Shown here: positions 21,376 through 29,307 of the stretch, in pieces
Layout: every line of letters starts with the position of its first letter
Numbering within the stretch: the first letter of the stretch is position 1
Assembly: GCA_947304585.1 (NCBI GenBank)
Contig: CAMZBI010000024.1
Span: forward strand, 1-33,807
DNA length: 33,807 bases
Reading direction: 5' to 3'
DNA from: an uncultured Clostridia bacterium
GTDB taxonomy: Bacteria; Bacillota; Clostridia; UBA1212
The notes under the pieces: generated by a model
Seen by the model: only the letters and a program-made list of their open reading frames with translations
Databases searched by the model: none
What the model was told of the DNA's origin: nothing
Made by a program: the position numbers and the translations under genes

Positions 21376-22521
21376 GTGGAGAAGTTATCCCCTTTTTTAA
21401 CGGAATTTTTTGACGTCAAGACCCGCCTTTCCCGGTTCATGCTGAGGGAGGATCCCGAGACTGTGAAGACTGTTTCGGTCATCGAGGTACTGCTTGACAG
21501 AGCCCTCAACGTGTACAAGGGAGCGTCAACGGAGGGCCGCTTCGGCACCGCTCCGGGTCACACCCTTGCCAATTACTTCGGCCGTGCAAAGGCCTACCTC
21601 GAGGCCCTGGAAAAGGGCGAGTTTCCCCTGAAGGGCAAGTTCACGGAAAACGGCAAGGCGTTGGTGGACCACAGTTTTGTGGTAAAAGACGGCAAGGTCC
21701 ACCTGTTTTACAACCGGGATTACATTGGCTACGAGTGGGACACAATGCCGGTGGGAGTCATTGGCCATGCGGTCACGGAAGACCTTGTGAACTGGAAGAT
21801 CGAGGCGCCGGTGATCTCCACGGACAGGGATCTTTTTGAGAATTATCAGGTCTGGTCGCCGGGGGTCGCCGAAAAGGACGGCCGCTACTATATGTACTAC
21901 ACCGGCGTCAATCTGAACGCAGCCCAGGCGATATGCCTCGCAACTTCGGAGGATCTCTATCACTGGGAGAGGTATGGCGAAAGCCCTGTGGTGAAGCCGG
22001 GCAGCTGGGGCCGATGGAGCGAGGAGACCTGGTCTGACTGCAGGGACTCCATGGTGTTCGTTGACGACAACGGCAAAGCCTACATGTACTACTGCACCGC
22101 CCGAGAGGACAACGGCGGCATGCGCCCGGCGGTGGGAATAGCCTCTTCCTTGGACATGGTGCGGTGGAAGGACGAGGGCGCCTATTCTTTCGACATTTGC
22201 GACATCACCCTTGAGTCCCCCTTCGTCATGAAACGGGAGGGCCTGTACTACATGTTCTACACCAACTGCGGCCACGGGACCGCCTACGCGACATCGGAGG
22301 ATCCTGTTACGGGATGGGTGAGCCGGGGCATGCTGATCCCCTGGACCGTTCCGCCTCTCTGCCCTGCCAACGTTCCCTCCTGCGCCGAGGTCTTTGAATT
22401 CAATGGCCAATGGTACATCTCCAGCTGTCTGCGGGAGCCGGGCTGCGAGCAGTATCTTGAGATATTTGAACTCCGGTGGCTTGAAGACGGCGGTGTCTCG
22501 GTGGGGAAACGGGTCGAATAA
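21376..22521 (+). CDS. Five-bladed beta-propeller glycosidase (GH43/GH32-like)
   Basis: The 381-aa protein has no signal peptide, so it probably acts inside the cell. Blade-like repeats of the type KDGKVHLFYNRDY, KDGRYYMYYTG, DNGKAYMYYCTA, REGLYYMFYTNC and FNGQWYISSC are clear. Candidate acidic residues lie where this fold uses them: Asp98 (LVDHS), Asp224 (CRDSM) and Glu280 (LESPF), the last like the general acid in GH43/GH32. It should cleave a short oligosaccharide, perhaps an arabinoside, xyloside or fructoside. The first 85 residues are a helical extension. The start GTG at 21376 follows GGAAGGAAG. It is likely cotranscribed with the upstream phosphatase. Confidence 0.82.
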   Translation: MEKLSPFLTEFFDVKTRLSRFMLREDPETVKTVSVIEVLLDRALNVYKGASTEGRFGTAPGHTLANYFGRAKAYLEALEKGEFPLKGKFTENGKALVDHSFVVKDGKVHLFYNRDYIGYEWDTMPVGVIGHAVTEDLVNWKIEAPVISTDRDLFENYQVWSPGVAEKDGRYYMYYTGVNLNAAQAICLATSEDLYHWERYGESPVVKPGSWGRWSEETWSDCRDSMVFVDDNGKAYMYYCTAREDNGGMRPAVGIASSLDMVRWKDEGAYSFDICDITLESPFVMKREGLYYMFYTNCGHGTAYATSEDPVTGWVSRGMLIPWTVPPLCPANVPSCAEVFEFNGQWYISSCLREPGCEQYLEIFELRWLEDGGVSVGKRVE

Positions 22522-22541
22522 AGGAATTGTTAAAAAAAGAA

Positions 22542-22584
22542 CGCGGGCCTTTGGCGGATCAATTTGGCTGCCCCGCGCTTATTT
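22542..22584 (+). terminator. Probable terminator after the glycosidase gene
   Basis: CGCGGG (22542-22547) pairs with CCCGCG (22572-22577), followed by a short T-rich tail (CTTATTT). Confidence 0.5.
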
Positions 22585-22649
22585 GTATTCGATTGGTTGA
22601 AAAGACTCAAGTTGAAAACAGTAAAGAAAACAGAAGACGGAGGCAGTAA

Positions 22650-22799
22650 ATGCAAATACTGTTATTGTTTTATACCTCAGTAAAAGGTACAGTGTTCTTT
22701 GAGCAGGCAAATGGCAGAACATTGTCATGTTTCATAATTTCCCGATTTTTCGTCAAAAATTATACACGAACATTGAAAATTGTTTGCTGTAACAGTTGA
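22650..22799 (+). CDS. Possible small protein, 49 aa
   Basis: A 49-codon frame starts with an ATG 6 nt after GGAGG (22639-22643). It encodes a hydrophobic and basic peptide (MQILLLFYTSVKGTVFFEQ...) with two adjacent Cys near the end. The stop codon TGA lies inside the -35 element of the next gene's promoter. The good SD is the main support. No family was recognised. Confidence 0.3.
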   Translation: MQILLLFYTSVKGTVFFEQANGRTLSCFIISRFFVKNYTRTLKIVCCNS

Positions 22800-22824
22800 C
22801 TGTCGGCAAATGTCAGGGTATAAT
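22796..22824 (+). promoter_or_regulatory. Promoter of the secreted Cys/His protein gene
   Basis: TTGACT (22796-22801) and TATAAT (22819-22824) are separated by 17 nt, about 45 nt before the GTG. Confidence 0.85.
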
Positions 22825-22869
22825 GAGAACGCAAGTTGGATGGTTGTTATTTGTCAGAGGTGTTGAATT

Positions 22870-24558
22870 GTGAGACCATATAAACTTATAACGGTTTTTG
22901 GAATAATACTCTCAATGGTTTTTTCGATGTTATTCCAAACTGAAGCGGAAAGGGCAGGCTATTCCGCGACAGGTGTGATCGACAACGTTTCTGTTCGTGC
23001 GCAGAATCAAACACTAACATCTAACACATTTGATACTTTCTTTATAAGAAACAAGGTTTCCGGGCTGTATTTGTCCATTGAGAATGATACCGATCTTATG
23101 CAAGTGGCTTATGACGGAGAAGATAATCAAAAATGGCAAATCGTTGAAAACCCAAACTTGACAGTTTCGCTTATTAATTTATCAGAAAACACTCCGGGCT
23201 ACGGATTAGATTGTTATGCAATTGAAGCTGTCTCAAATTCCGAAGCAGAGATCAGTGTTCGCGCACAGGCGGATAATTATAATCCGGTTTATGAGTATGA
23301 GCAGGGCTTTTTTATGAGCACTGACAACGGATTTACTACTTTTATGAACAGAGAGTACCTGTTTAGTTACTTGGCTGCTGATCCTCTGTACTCATCTTCC
23401 GTTATTATGGCATCTGACAGTGATTATGCAGAATGGTCTCTTATCCCTTGCGGGAACCCTTATGTTCTTCCGGAAATACTAAACGGTTCCTTCTATACAG
23501 ACAAGTACAATGCGACAGGCTCAAACGGACTATTGAATAAGATGAACTGTTATGCCTACGCGTTAGGTATGTATTCTGATTATTGTTATGGCAGTAACGA
23601 TCCGTCTTATGCAAATTTACAGCCGGGGTATATATCATTACTTTCTTTTGATTACGGAACGTTACTCGATTACTCTGTTTACGATCCGGTGACCGGCAAT
23701 TTTGTTCTTGACTCAGATGGGATTGGATTGTGGGTGGATTATCTGATTGATGCTTTGGAAGCTGATCTGTGCAGTTTCTACAACGACGGAATTCAATCGC
23801 AGACCCGCGTCAGAGCATCATCATACGCAGAAAAAATGTGCGGGCCGTGGAAAAAGATTGCTCTTGTTCTTGATACTGAAAGCGATTTATTTGGCGGCGA
23901 GTTTTATGACTATCATTGGTATGTTGAACACAAAGACGGATGCTGGTCTCATAAACGCGGCTTATCGGAGGCAAGTATTTTAGATTCAAGCAATCAAATC
24001 ATTCAGAATCCGGCATTGGCCGGCCGAACTTACGGGAACGGACAGAGTTATAACTGTTTTGTCGGATATTTTAAGATTAAAATGGATTCTGTTCCAAACT
24101 ATATAAGCGATGATTCCCCGATTTTCCGAAATCATGATAATTTCGGGGAAACGCCCGCTATGGCAAACAATTTAGGGGTTATCTCGCTCTCATATTCTTT
24201 TTCGCCGACTACCGTCACAGGTAGAATTGAACACGTTTCACCATATGATACGCAATACGCGAACAGCGGGTTGCCGGGAAATGGTCCCGCGAGAGATTTT
24301 TCCTGGAACAGCGATGCGGAATGGTTTGAAATGATGGTGTATACAGCAGGAACATATCACATTTATTCTGAAGGTGACGGTGATTTGTTTGTCTCTGTTT
24401 ATGCGGGGGACACTCTCATAGCCACTGACGACGGTTCCGGAAGCAACACGAATTTCTATATTGAGGTGTATATGCTCCCGAATTATCTTTACAGGGTCTG
24501 TGTGTGCGGTCACTCGAACGGAACAGGATACGGAGATTATTTGATTTGTTTTTACTGA
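22870..24558 (+). CDS. Secreted protein with ricin-like, Cys/His protease-like and C-terminal prepeptidase-like domains
   Basis: The 562-aa product begins with a signal peptide (about 1-27, no lipobox Cys). Residues about 50-195 contain a GLYLSIENDTD...DNQKWQIVEN segment, typical of a ricin-type beta-trefoil. The middle part has NCYAYALG (Cys227) and DYHWYVEHKDGCWSHK (His349, His361), a Cys-His arrangement known from secreted papain-like enzymes. The last 85 residues (AEWFEMMVYTAGTYHIYSEG, then LFVSVYAGDTLIATDD) resemble the bacterial pre-peptidase C-terminal domain. I infer a secreted cysteine peptidase or amidase with a carbohydrate-binding module. The GTG start follows AGAGGTG (22857-22863). 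AT-rich composition relative to housekeeping genes suggests acquisition. Confidence 0.75.
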   Translation: MRPYKLITVFGIILSMVFSMLFQTEAERAGYSATGVIDNVSVRAQNQTLTSNTFDTFFIRNKVSGLYLSIENDTDLMQVAYDGEDNQKWQIVENPNLTVSLINLSENTPGYGLDCYAIEAVSNSEAEISVRAQADNYNPVYEYEQGFFMSTDNGFTTFMNREYLFSYLAADPLYSSSVIMASDSDYAEWSLIPCGNPYVLPEILNGSFYTDKYNATGSNGLLNKMNCYAYALGMYSDYCYGSNDPSYANLQPGYISLLSFDYGTLLDYSVYDPVTGNFVLDSDGIGLWVDYLIDALEADLCSFYNDGIQSQTRVRASSYAEKMCGPWKKIALVLDTESDLFGGEFYDYHWYVEHKDGCWSHKRGLSEASILDSSNQIIQNPALAGRTYGNGQSYNCFVGYFKIKMDSVPNYISDDSPIFRNHDNFGETPAMANNLGVISLSYSFSPTTVTGRIEHVSPYDTQYANSGLPGNGPARDFSWNSDAEWFEMMVYTAGTYHIYSEGDGDLFVSVYAGDTLIATDDGSGSNTNFYIEVYMLPNYLYRVCVCGHSNGTGYGDYLICFY

Positions 24559-24609
24559 ATATATAAATAGTAATCGAAATGATTATTAATGAAAGGGGAG
24601 TTGGCTATT

Positions 24610-25326
24610 ATGACAAAGAAAACGCTTACGGTTATATTGGTTATAATGATCGCCGCGGTCACGCTTGGCGCGGCAACGTTCTTTACAGTTAAAATGGTAA
24701 CAGCACAGGATGCCGGAAAAAGCGGGCAGCCCGGAAAAAACGATGAAAAGATCACTTCCGCTGAGGCGTTTTTTGCGCAGGCTGATGTGATCATCGATGC
24801 TTCATTACTTCCGGACGATCTGAAATACGGCAATAACACCATCATACAGTATAAAGGCAGAGATTACTATCTCGGGTATACTCCGAATATGATCGGAGGA
24901 GGAAAGTTTGCGATGCGTATTCTCACAAGCAAAGAATCTGACGAACTGCTTTCCGCGCCGGACATTGACAAGATAACGTATTTTCAATCCGAATGTCTCA
25001 CGAAAATGCTCAGATGGGACAATGTTTCGGTGGACCGGAACAACGTTAATACGAATATTGTCCGCTCAAGCACGGCGCACTATTACCGTCTGGAAGACAG
25101 AACGGTCGTTATTGTCAACGATATCAGCCTGATGGCTCTTGAAAAGGTTGCCGGAAGTGATCCGGAAAAAGCTTTTATAGCTGTTGTCGCAAGGGGCGAA
25201 GAAGACGGGTGCTCTTTCAGGATCCCTCCGGAAGGGTATAAACCCTCGGATGAAACCGGCATGGGACCTTATTACAGGGAAGTGTTTGAAAGCTTCAAGG
25301 CGGACTACGCGGATATCAACGATTAA
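24610..25326 (+). CDS. Membrane-anchored extracellular protein of unknown function
   Basis: The 238-aa protein has an N-terminal signal-anchor (about residues 5-28; LTVILVIMIAAVTLGAATFF), then a G/K/D-rich linker and a globular outer domain of about 190 residues without known motifs. The start is the ATG at 24610, 9 nt after AAAGGGGAG; a second ATG at 24589 overlaps the SD region. It lies 51 nt downstream of the secreted Cys/His protein gene in the same direction, so the two may be one unit, with this protein as partner, inhibitor or anchor. That link is inference from position only. The convergent ATPase gene lies 131 bp beyond. Confidence 0.7.
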   Translation: MTKKTLTVILVIMIAAVTLGAATFFTVKMVTAQDAGKSGQPGKNDEKITSAEAFFAQADVIIDASLLPDDLKYGNNTIIQYKGRDYYLGYTPNMIGGGKFAMRILTSKESDELLSAPDIDKITYFQSECLTKMLRWDNVSVDRNNVNTNIVRSSTAHYYRLEDRTVVIVNDISLMALEKVAGSDPEKAFIAVVARGEEDGCSFRIPPEGYKPSDETGMGPYYREVFESFKADYADIND

Positions 25327-25457
25327 TACCGGACTGCGCGGGGAGGGCAAAACGTAAGATCACGCAGCAAAAGCCCGCATTTTTATGCTTTAGAGTGCCT
25401 GTTTTGGTTTGTTGAATCCACCTATTACTGAACTGATCTGTGTCATGTAAAGCGGTA

Positions 25458-26687
25458 TCAGATCATCCAAATCGGAACGATAAGGTTGTTCCTGTCAAAA
25501 GCGCCGAAGTGTTCCGCCATGCAAAGGACAGCACCCGTGCCCTTTTTAAGGGGGGCTTTATCGATTACCCCGAAGGTTTTGACGATGCGTTTATCCGGCA
25601 GTGCAGTCTTTTTGATCTCAAGAGGACAAAGTTTTCCGTCGCCTTCTATGATCACGTCAATTTCCTTGGCGTCGCGATCGCGGTAATAGTAGAGATAAGG
25701 TTCCTGCCCGGCGCTCTGATAACTCTTCATGATTTCCGAAACCGTGAAATTTTCCAGCAGCGCACCGTTCATCGCACCGCTTTCGGCAATCTCGGGAGAA
25801 GACCACTTTGTCAGGTAGCAGACAAGTCCGGTATCGTAGAAATAAACCTTTGGCGTCTTTATCGTTCGTTTGAGTACGTTATTTGAATACGGGTGCAGGA
25901 AGAAGATGATGCCCAGGGTCTCAAGAATATTCGTCCACGCCTTAGCTGTTGGGACATCGATGTCTGCGTCTTCGGCAACTGCACTGAAATTGAGCATTTG
26001 TGCCGCCCGCGCCGCCAAAGCGGTGACAAAACGATGAAATTTCAGGGCGTCAATACTGCCCGAAAGATCACGTACGTCCCGTTGAATGTAGGTGGTGATG
26101 TATGAGGAATAATAGATCTCACGGTCTGTGAAAAGCCCGCTGACGATTCCGGGCATACTGCCTCGCCAAAGTCTTTCGTAAACCTCAGGCACAGTGAGAG
26201 GCGTTGTCTTTTTGCTTTCAGCTGCCAGAATATCAAAGTCTGTTGAGAAGGGAACGGGGGCTCTACCGTCTATTTCACGCTGCGACAGAGGCGACATATG
26301 AAGCAACGCAACGCGTCCAGCCAAAGATTCCTGTACACCCCGCATCAGGCGAAAGATCTGAGAGCCGGTCATCCAGAAATCGCCGGGGTTGTGGTACCTG
26401 TCAATATGTATCTTGATATAGGTGAACAGCTCGGGCGCATACTGCACTTCATCGATCAGGACCGGAGGCTTGTGAAGCTGCAAAAACATCGCCGGGTCGC
26501 TCTTCGCCACTTCGCGCACGGAAAGATCGTCCAGCGTAACATATTCACGTCCTATATTCTCTTTCTCTGCCAATTTCTTAAGCATGGTGGTCTTGCCGGA
26601 TTGGCGGGGACCGGTCACCAGAACAGCAGAGTATGATTTGGACAAAGACAGAACTTTATCTTCCAGGTGGCGCCTGATGTATTCCAT
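25458..26687 (-). CDS. AAA-family ATPase with DUF4143 domain
   Basis: The 409-aa protein has an AAA_14 ATPase half, with Walker A (GPRQSGKTT, near 27), Walker B (PPVLIDEVQY, near 75) and sensor MTGSQ (near 107). The C-terminal DUF4143 half contains the pattern EIDVIIEGDGKLCPLEIKK, a PD-(D/E)xK nuclease-like core. Such proteins are common in bacteria and archaea, often in variable genome regions; their role is unclear, with DNA-related or defence functions proposed. The start is the ATG at 26685-26687, preceded by GGAGGTAATCAA. An upstream in-frame ATG at 26711 lacks an SD. It has its own promoter (26721-26750) and a perfect hairpin behind it. Confidence 0.92.
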   Translation of the reverse strand: MEYIRRHLEDKVLSLSKSYSAVLVTGPRQSGKTTMLKKLAEKENIGREYVTLDDLSVREVAKSDPAMFLQLHKPPVLIDEVQYAPELFTYIKIHIDRYHNPGDFWMTGSQIFRLMRGVQESLAGRVALLHMSPLSQREIDGRAPVPFSTDFDILAAESKKTTPLTVPEVYERLWRGSMPGIVSGLFTDREIYYSSYITTYIQRDVRDLSGSIDALKFHRFVTALAARAAQMLNFSAVAEDADIDVPTAKAWTNILETLGIIFFLHPYSNNVLKRTIKTPKVYFYDTGLVCYLTKWSSPEIAESGAMNGALLENFTVSEIMKSYQSAGQEPYLYYYRDRDAKEIDVIIEGDGKLCPLEIKKTALPDKRIVKTFGVIDKAPLKKGTGAVLCMAEHFGAFDRNNLIVPIWMI

Positions 26688-26720
26688 TTGATTACCTCCG
26701 AAACACTCCAATGATACTCA

Positions 26721-26750
26721 ATTGTAGTAAAAAAAGGGGGGCAAAGTCAA
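26721..26750 (-). promoter_or_regulatory. Promoter of the ATPase gene
   Basis: On the minus strand TTGACT (26745-26750) and TACAAT (26721-26726) are separated by 18 nt. Confidence 0.75.
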
Positions 26751-26753
26751 CGA

Positions 26754-26796
26754 TTTTTCGGCAGATTTTGGAAAACCTCTAAAATCTGCCGAAAAA
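26754..26796. other. Perfect 16-bp inverted repeat next to the ATPase promoter
   Basis: The arms at 26754-26769 and 26781-26796 are perfectly complementary (TTTTTCGGCAGATTTT and its complement), with an 11-nt loop. T-runs exist on both strands, so it could be a bidirectional terminator. It sits 3 nt from the -35 element of the minus-strand promoter and could instead be an operator. Confidence 0.7.
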
Positions 26797-26827
26797 ATTA
26801 AACCGGATATACTTCCACGGGAAGAAA

Positions 26828-26871
26828 AAAGAACCCGATTTCTACCGGAAACAGGCAGATCAGGGTTCTTT
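26828..26871 (-). terminator. Terminator of the zinc-ribbon gene
   Basis: AAAGAACCC (minus-strand 5' arm, 26863-26871) pairs with GGGTTCTTT (26828-26836). On the minus strand it is followed by more T, so it serves the gene at 26987-27328. Confidence 0.7.
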
Positions 26872-26986
26872 ATTTGTGACTAATAAAGCTTGGCGTGAAT
26901 ATAGTGTCGCGGTGAAATGATACAAGAAGCCCGCAGGTGTTTCATATGCAGGTCAAAACGACCGCCTCGGAAAGAGAACGGTTTCC

Positions 26987-27328
26987 TCAGCCGAAGATCG
27001 ATTTGAACAGCTTGCTTCCAAGGCTTGAAAGAACGCCGGAACCCGGCCCTCTCAGTTTACCTGCTCTTGAGCCGGTGGAGTAGCCGATGAGACCGCTGGC
27101 AACGCTTCCCACAATAGTGCCTATAAGCTGCATGTTCTGCTGGCGCTCGGCCGTTTCACGCCTTGATTTTTCAAGAGCCTCTTCGTGCTGCCGCTTCTGA
27201 GCCTCTTCCAGCTCAAGCCTTTTCCGCTCGGCCTCCACAATGGGGCCCAGCGGCGCATTGCAACAGGGACACACATTGTTCCCGGATACTTCAACATATG
27301 CATCACAGTAAGCGCAGACAAGTTTCAT
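26987..27328 (-). CDS. Small zinc-ribbon protein with coiled coil and glycine-rich membrane segment
   Basis: The 113-aa protein starts with a zinc ribbon (MKLVCAYCDAYVEVSG, then VCPCC; four Cys in two CxxC pairs). A charged helix (about 31-65; EAERKRLELEEAQKRQHEEA) probably forms a coiled coil. The C-terminal part is glycine-rich and moderately hydrophobic (IGTIVGSVASGLIGYSTGSRAG), similar to glycine-zipper membrane segments. Such proteins are widespread in Clostridia without assigned role; cytoplasmic and membrane-associated is the best guess. The SD AGGTGATG lies upstream. It has its own promoter (27381-27409) and terminator. Confidence 0.8.
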   Translation of the reverse strand: MKLVCAYCDAYVEVSGNNVCPCCNAPLGPIVEAERKRLELEEAQKRQHEEALEKSRRETAERQQNMQLIGTIVGSVASGLIGYSTGSRAGKLRGPGSGVLSSLGSKLFKSIFG

Positions 27329-27380
27329 TTGGCATCACCTGTTTTGTTTTATTCCGGAAGGATAAACCTTTCCGGGACCA

Positions 27381-27409
27381 ATTGTAATACTTTTCGGAGG
27401 GAAAAACAA
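27381..27409 (-). promoter_or_regulatory. Promoter of the zinc-ribbon gene
   Basis: On the minus strand TTGTTT (27404-27409) and TACAAT (27381-27386) are 17 nt apart. Confidence 0.65.
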
Positions 27410-27462
27410 TTTCCAAAACCTTGAAATGATTATAAAGGGAGCAGTTTCAAGGTTGGATACCG

Positions 27463-27491
27463 TTGTTCGCTGCCGGGAAATATGTTACCAT
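27463..27491 (+). promoter_or_regulatory. Candidate promoter upstream of the 184-aa lipoprotein
   Basis: TTGTTC (27463-27468) and TACCAT (27486-27491) are 17 nt apart. It would give a leader of about 135 nt, so it is only a candidate. Confidence 0.4.
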
Positions 27492-27632
27492 ATGTGTATA
27501 GAATCAACCGGACAATGGATTTTGATCGTGTTTGGCAGGAAAACAAAAATGTAAAAGAATAACCGTATTTTTTATCATTGGGATTGTATAAGAAACAACT
27601 ATTAATCATACAAGAGTCAGAAAGGATTTAAA

Positions 27633-28187
27633 ATGAGGAATCGAAGCATTTTTATTTTTCTTGCAATAGTGCTTTTGCTGCACGTATGCAGTTGTCAAGA
27701 AGCTACAGAGAATAAGCTTGAAGTAGAATATGGCAGTTTGTTTTTTGATTCAGTTGACCGGCTTTGCCAAGCAATTAGGGATCCTTCGTCCTGTGATGCC
27801 TATAATCAGCAGTTGCTTGTTGAAAATTCCTTTGAAGAATTGGCTGTTGATTATTATCCCCAAATAACTGATGATTCTTTTTATTTACTGACAATTGAAG
27901 TAAACAAATACAACATTTTCTATTACTACGTGCCTCTTGGGACAGGCTCTTTTAGCCATGATAACGGCCTTGTTGTTACTGTCCCACGTGAAAATGAGGC
28001 CACTCTGGATAACGTAAAAAAACAATTCCCTTCAGCAATTGAAGCAGGCAGTTCCATATTTGTTAATGAACTTCATTCATGGTTTATTCCAATAGGACAC
28101 AGTTACTATGAAATCAGCTATCCTTCTTCTATGGTTGATTGCGAACAGAATATCGTTAAAATGATACCAATTGATTCTAACAGTTAA
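27633..28187 (+). CDS. Small lipoprotein of unknown function
   Basis: The 184-aa product has a lipoprotein signal (FLAIVLLLHVCSC, lipid Cys about residue 21). The mature part has no known motif. It is rich in aromatic and acidic residues (FFDSVDRLCQAI, YNIFYYYVPLG, SHDNGLVVTVPRE). The SD GAAAGGAT (27620-27627) precedes the ATG. Its composition is clearly AT-richer than the following cluster, which may mean recent transfer. No gene overlaps it and no obvious terminator follows; a palindrome array lies downstream. Confidence 0.75.
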   Translation: MRNRSIFIFLAIVLLLHVCSCQEATENKLEVEYGSLFFDSVDRLCQAIRDPSSCDAYNQQLLVENSFEELAVDYYPQITDDSFYLLTIEVNKYNIFYYYVPLGTGSFSHDNGLVVTVPRENEATLDNVKKQFPSAIEAGSSIFVNELHSWFIPIGHSYYEISYPSSMVDCEQNIVKMIPIDSNS

Positions 28188-28231
28188 ATCCACGATACTA
28201 AAAATCCGGTCAAAGAATTATTGTCTGCTCA

Positions 28232-28316
28232 CCGATCGTGACGGTACTTGGGCCTCATCACTTGCGGCGCTTGGCAATCGCGGCGTAGCCGCACCTCAAC
28301 TGTTCACTCTTCACTG
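28232..28316. repeat. Palindrome-array fragment with CACT/AGTG-type linkers
   Basis: This contains GCGGC-GTA-GCCGC (28280-28292) and runs of CAACTGTTCACTCTTCACT, the complement orientation of the AGTG linkers at the right end. It appears to be a further, degenerate member of the array family. Confidence 0.5.
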
Positions 28317-28323
28317 AAAACTT

Positions 28324-28368
28324 GCGAATCGCAGCATCGCGGTGTTACCTTGCGATGCTGCGATTTGC
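28324..28368. other. Long near-perfect hairpin
   Basis: The 17-nt arms (28324-28340 and 28352-28368) pair throughout except for one G-T wobble; the loop is 11 nt. No T-run follows. It sits just upstream of the promoter of the isomerase gene. Confidence 0.7.
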
Positions 28369-28381
28369 ACTGCGGAAACTG

Positions 28382-28410
28382 TTGCCGAAAACCGCCGTTT
28401 GAGGTAAAAT
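28382..28410 (+). promoter_or_regulatory. Promoter of the isomerase-like gene
   Basis: TTGCCG (28382-28387) and TAAAAT (28405-28410) are separated by 17 nt, about 35 nt before the start. Confidence 0.65.
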
Positions 28411-28445
28411 AAAACCGACAGATCCAAAAGCAAGGAGATAATGCG

Positions 28446-29228
28446 GTGATCATCGGTTCATGCGGTCCCTGGGACGAAGGGGCCATCAGAAAATTCAAAG
28501 AAGTCGGCTGCGGGTGCGTTGAACCCCCGCTTTTTCTTGTCGCCAATGACAGCGAAGACAAACTCAAAAGGTCCCGGGCGGCCTGCGAGGAGACCGGATT
28601 AAAAGTCCTCTCCTACAACGGAATGCTGACAGGGGATATACCTCTGCTTGGCGGTAAAGAGTGCTACGGGCCCCTTGAGAAATACCTTGAGACAGCCCTT
28701 GGCAAGGCCTCGATACTTGGCGGAAAGGTCATTGTGCTGGGCTGCGGCGCCCAGAGAAGGATCCCGGAGGGGATGGACCTTGAGACCGCGAAGGAAAGAT
28801 TTTGCGACGTTCTGAAGGACGTGATACTGCCGGCCGCCAAGGCCCGGGGCTTTACCGTTGCCATTGAGGAGCTCCGGAAAGAGGAGTGCAACTTCCTCAA
28901 TTCCGCAAAGGAGGCCTTCGAAATAGTGAAGAGGGTTGGCGACAGTTCGCTGAAGCTTCACATTGATTACTTCCACACAATGCTCGGAGGAGCGACTCTT
29001 GACGAGATCGGGGGGTACGGGGACGCCATTGCCCACGTGCACCTTTCAAGCATTGAGCACTTCAGAGAATTCCCGAAAAAGACCGACGTGGAAGAGTTCC
29101 GGGCCTTCAGACAGGCTCTGGAAAAAGCGGGCTACGACGGAGCCGCCACCTTCGAAGGCGTCATCCCCGGGGACTTCTGGGAGATCGTGAAAGAAGCGGT
29201 GGAGACAGTGAAGGCCGCAGGATTTTAA
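28446..29228 (+). CDS. Sugar phosphate isomerase/epimerase-like TIM barrel protein
   Basis: The 260-aa protein has the AP-endonuclease-2/xylose-isomerase-like TIM barrel pattern: IIGSCGPWDEGAIRKFKEVG at the start, VIVLGCGAQRR near 98, VAIEELRKEECNFLNS near 140 (metal Glu candidate), LHIDYFHTMLGG near 175, AHVHLSSIEH near 198 and ATFEGVIPGDFW near 238. The E/D/H/E set would bind one divalent metal for sugar isomerisation or epimerisation. The substrate is unknown. The start is the GTG at 28446, 8 nt after AAGGAG; an ATG at 28441 is closed at once by a stop. It leads the radical SAM and YfhO-like genes, which run in the same direction. Confidence 0.85.
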   Translation: MIIGSCGPWDEGAIRKFKEVGCGCVEPPLFLVANDSEDKLKRSRAACEETGLKVLSYNGMLTGDIPLLGGKECYGPLEKYLETALGKASILGGKVIVLGCGAQRRIPEGMDLETAKERFCDVLKDVILPAAKARGFTVAIEELRKEECNFLNSAKEAFEIVKRVGDSSLKLHIDYFHTMLGGATLDEIGGYGDAIAHVHLSSIEHFREFPKKTDVEEFRAFRQALEKAGYDGAATFEGVIPGDFWEIVKEAVETVKAAGF

Positions 29229-29307
29229 AAAGACGTGAGACCGCAGGACTAGTAGAGACAACGGGGCTTTAAAGCAGAAAAGGCCCCTGAATTTACGAGG
29301 CAAAGCC

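Noticed and set aside
21526..22410. 294-codon minus-strand frame
   Set aside because: It is a shadow of the beta-propeller glycosidase gene caused by codon bias.
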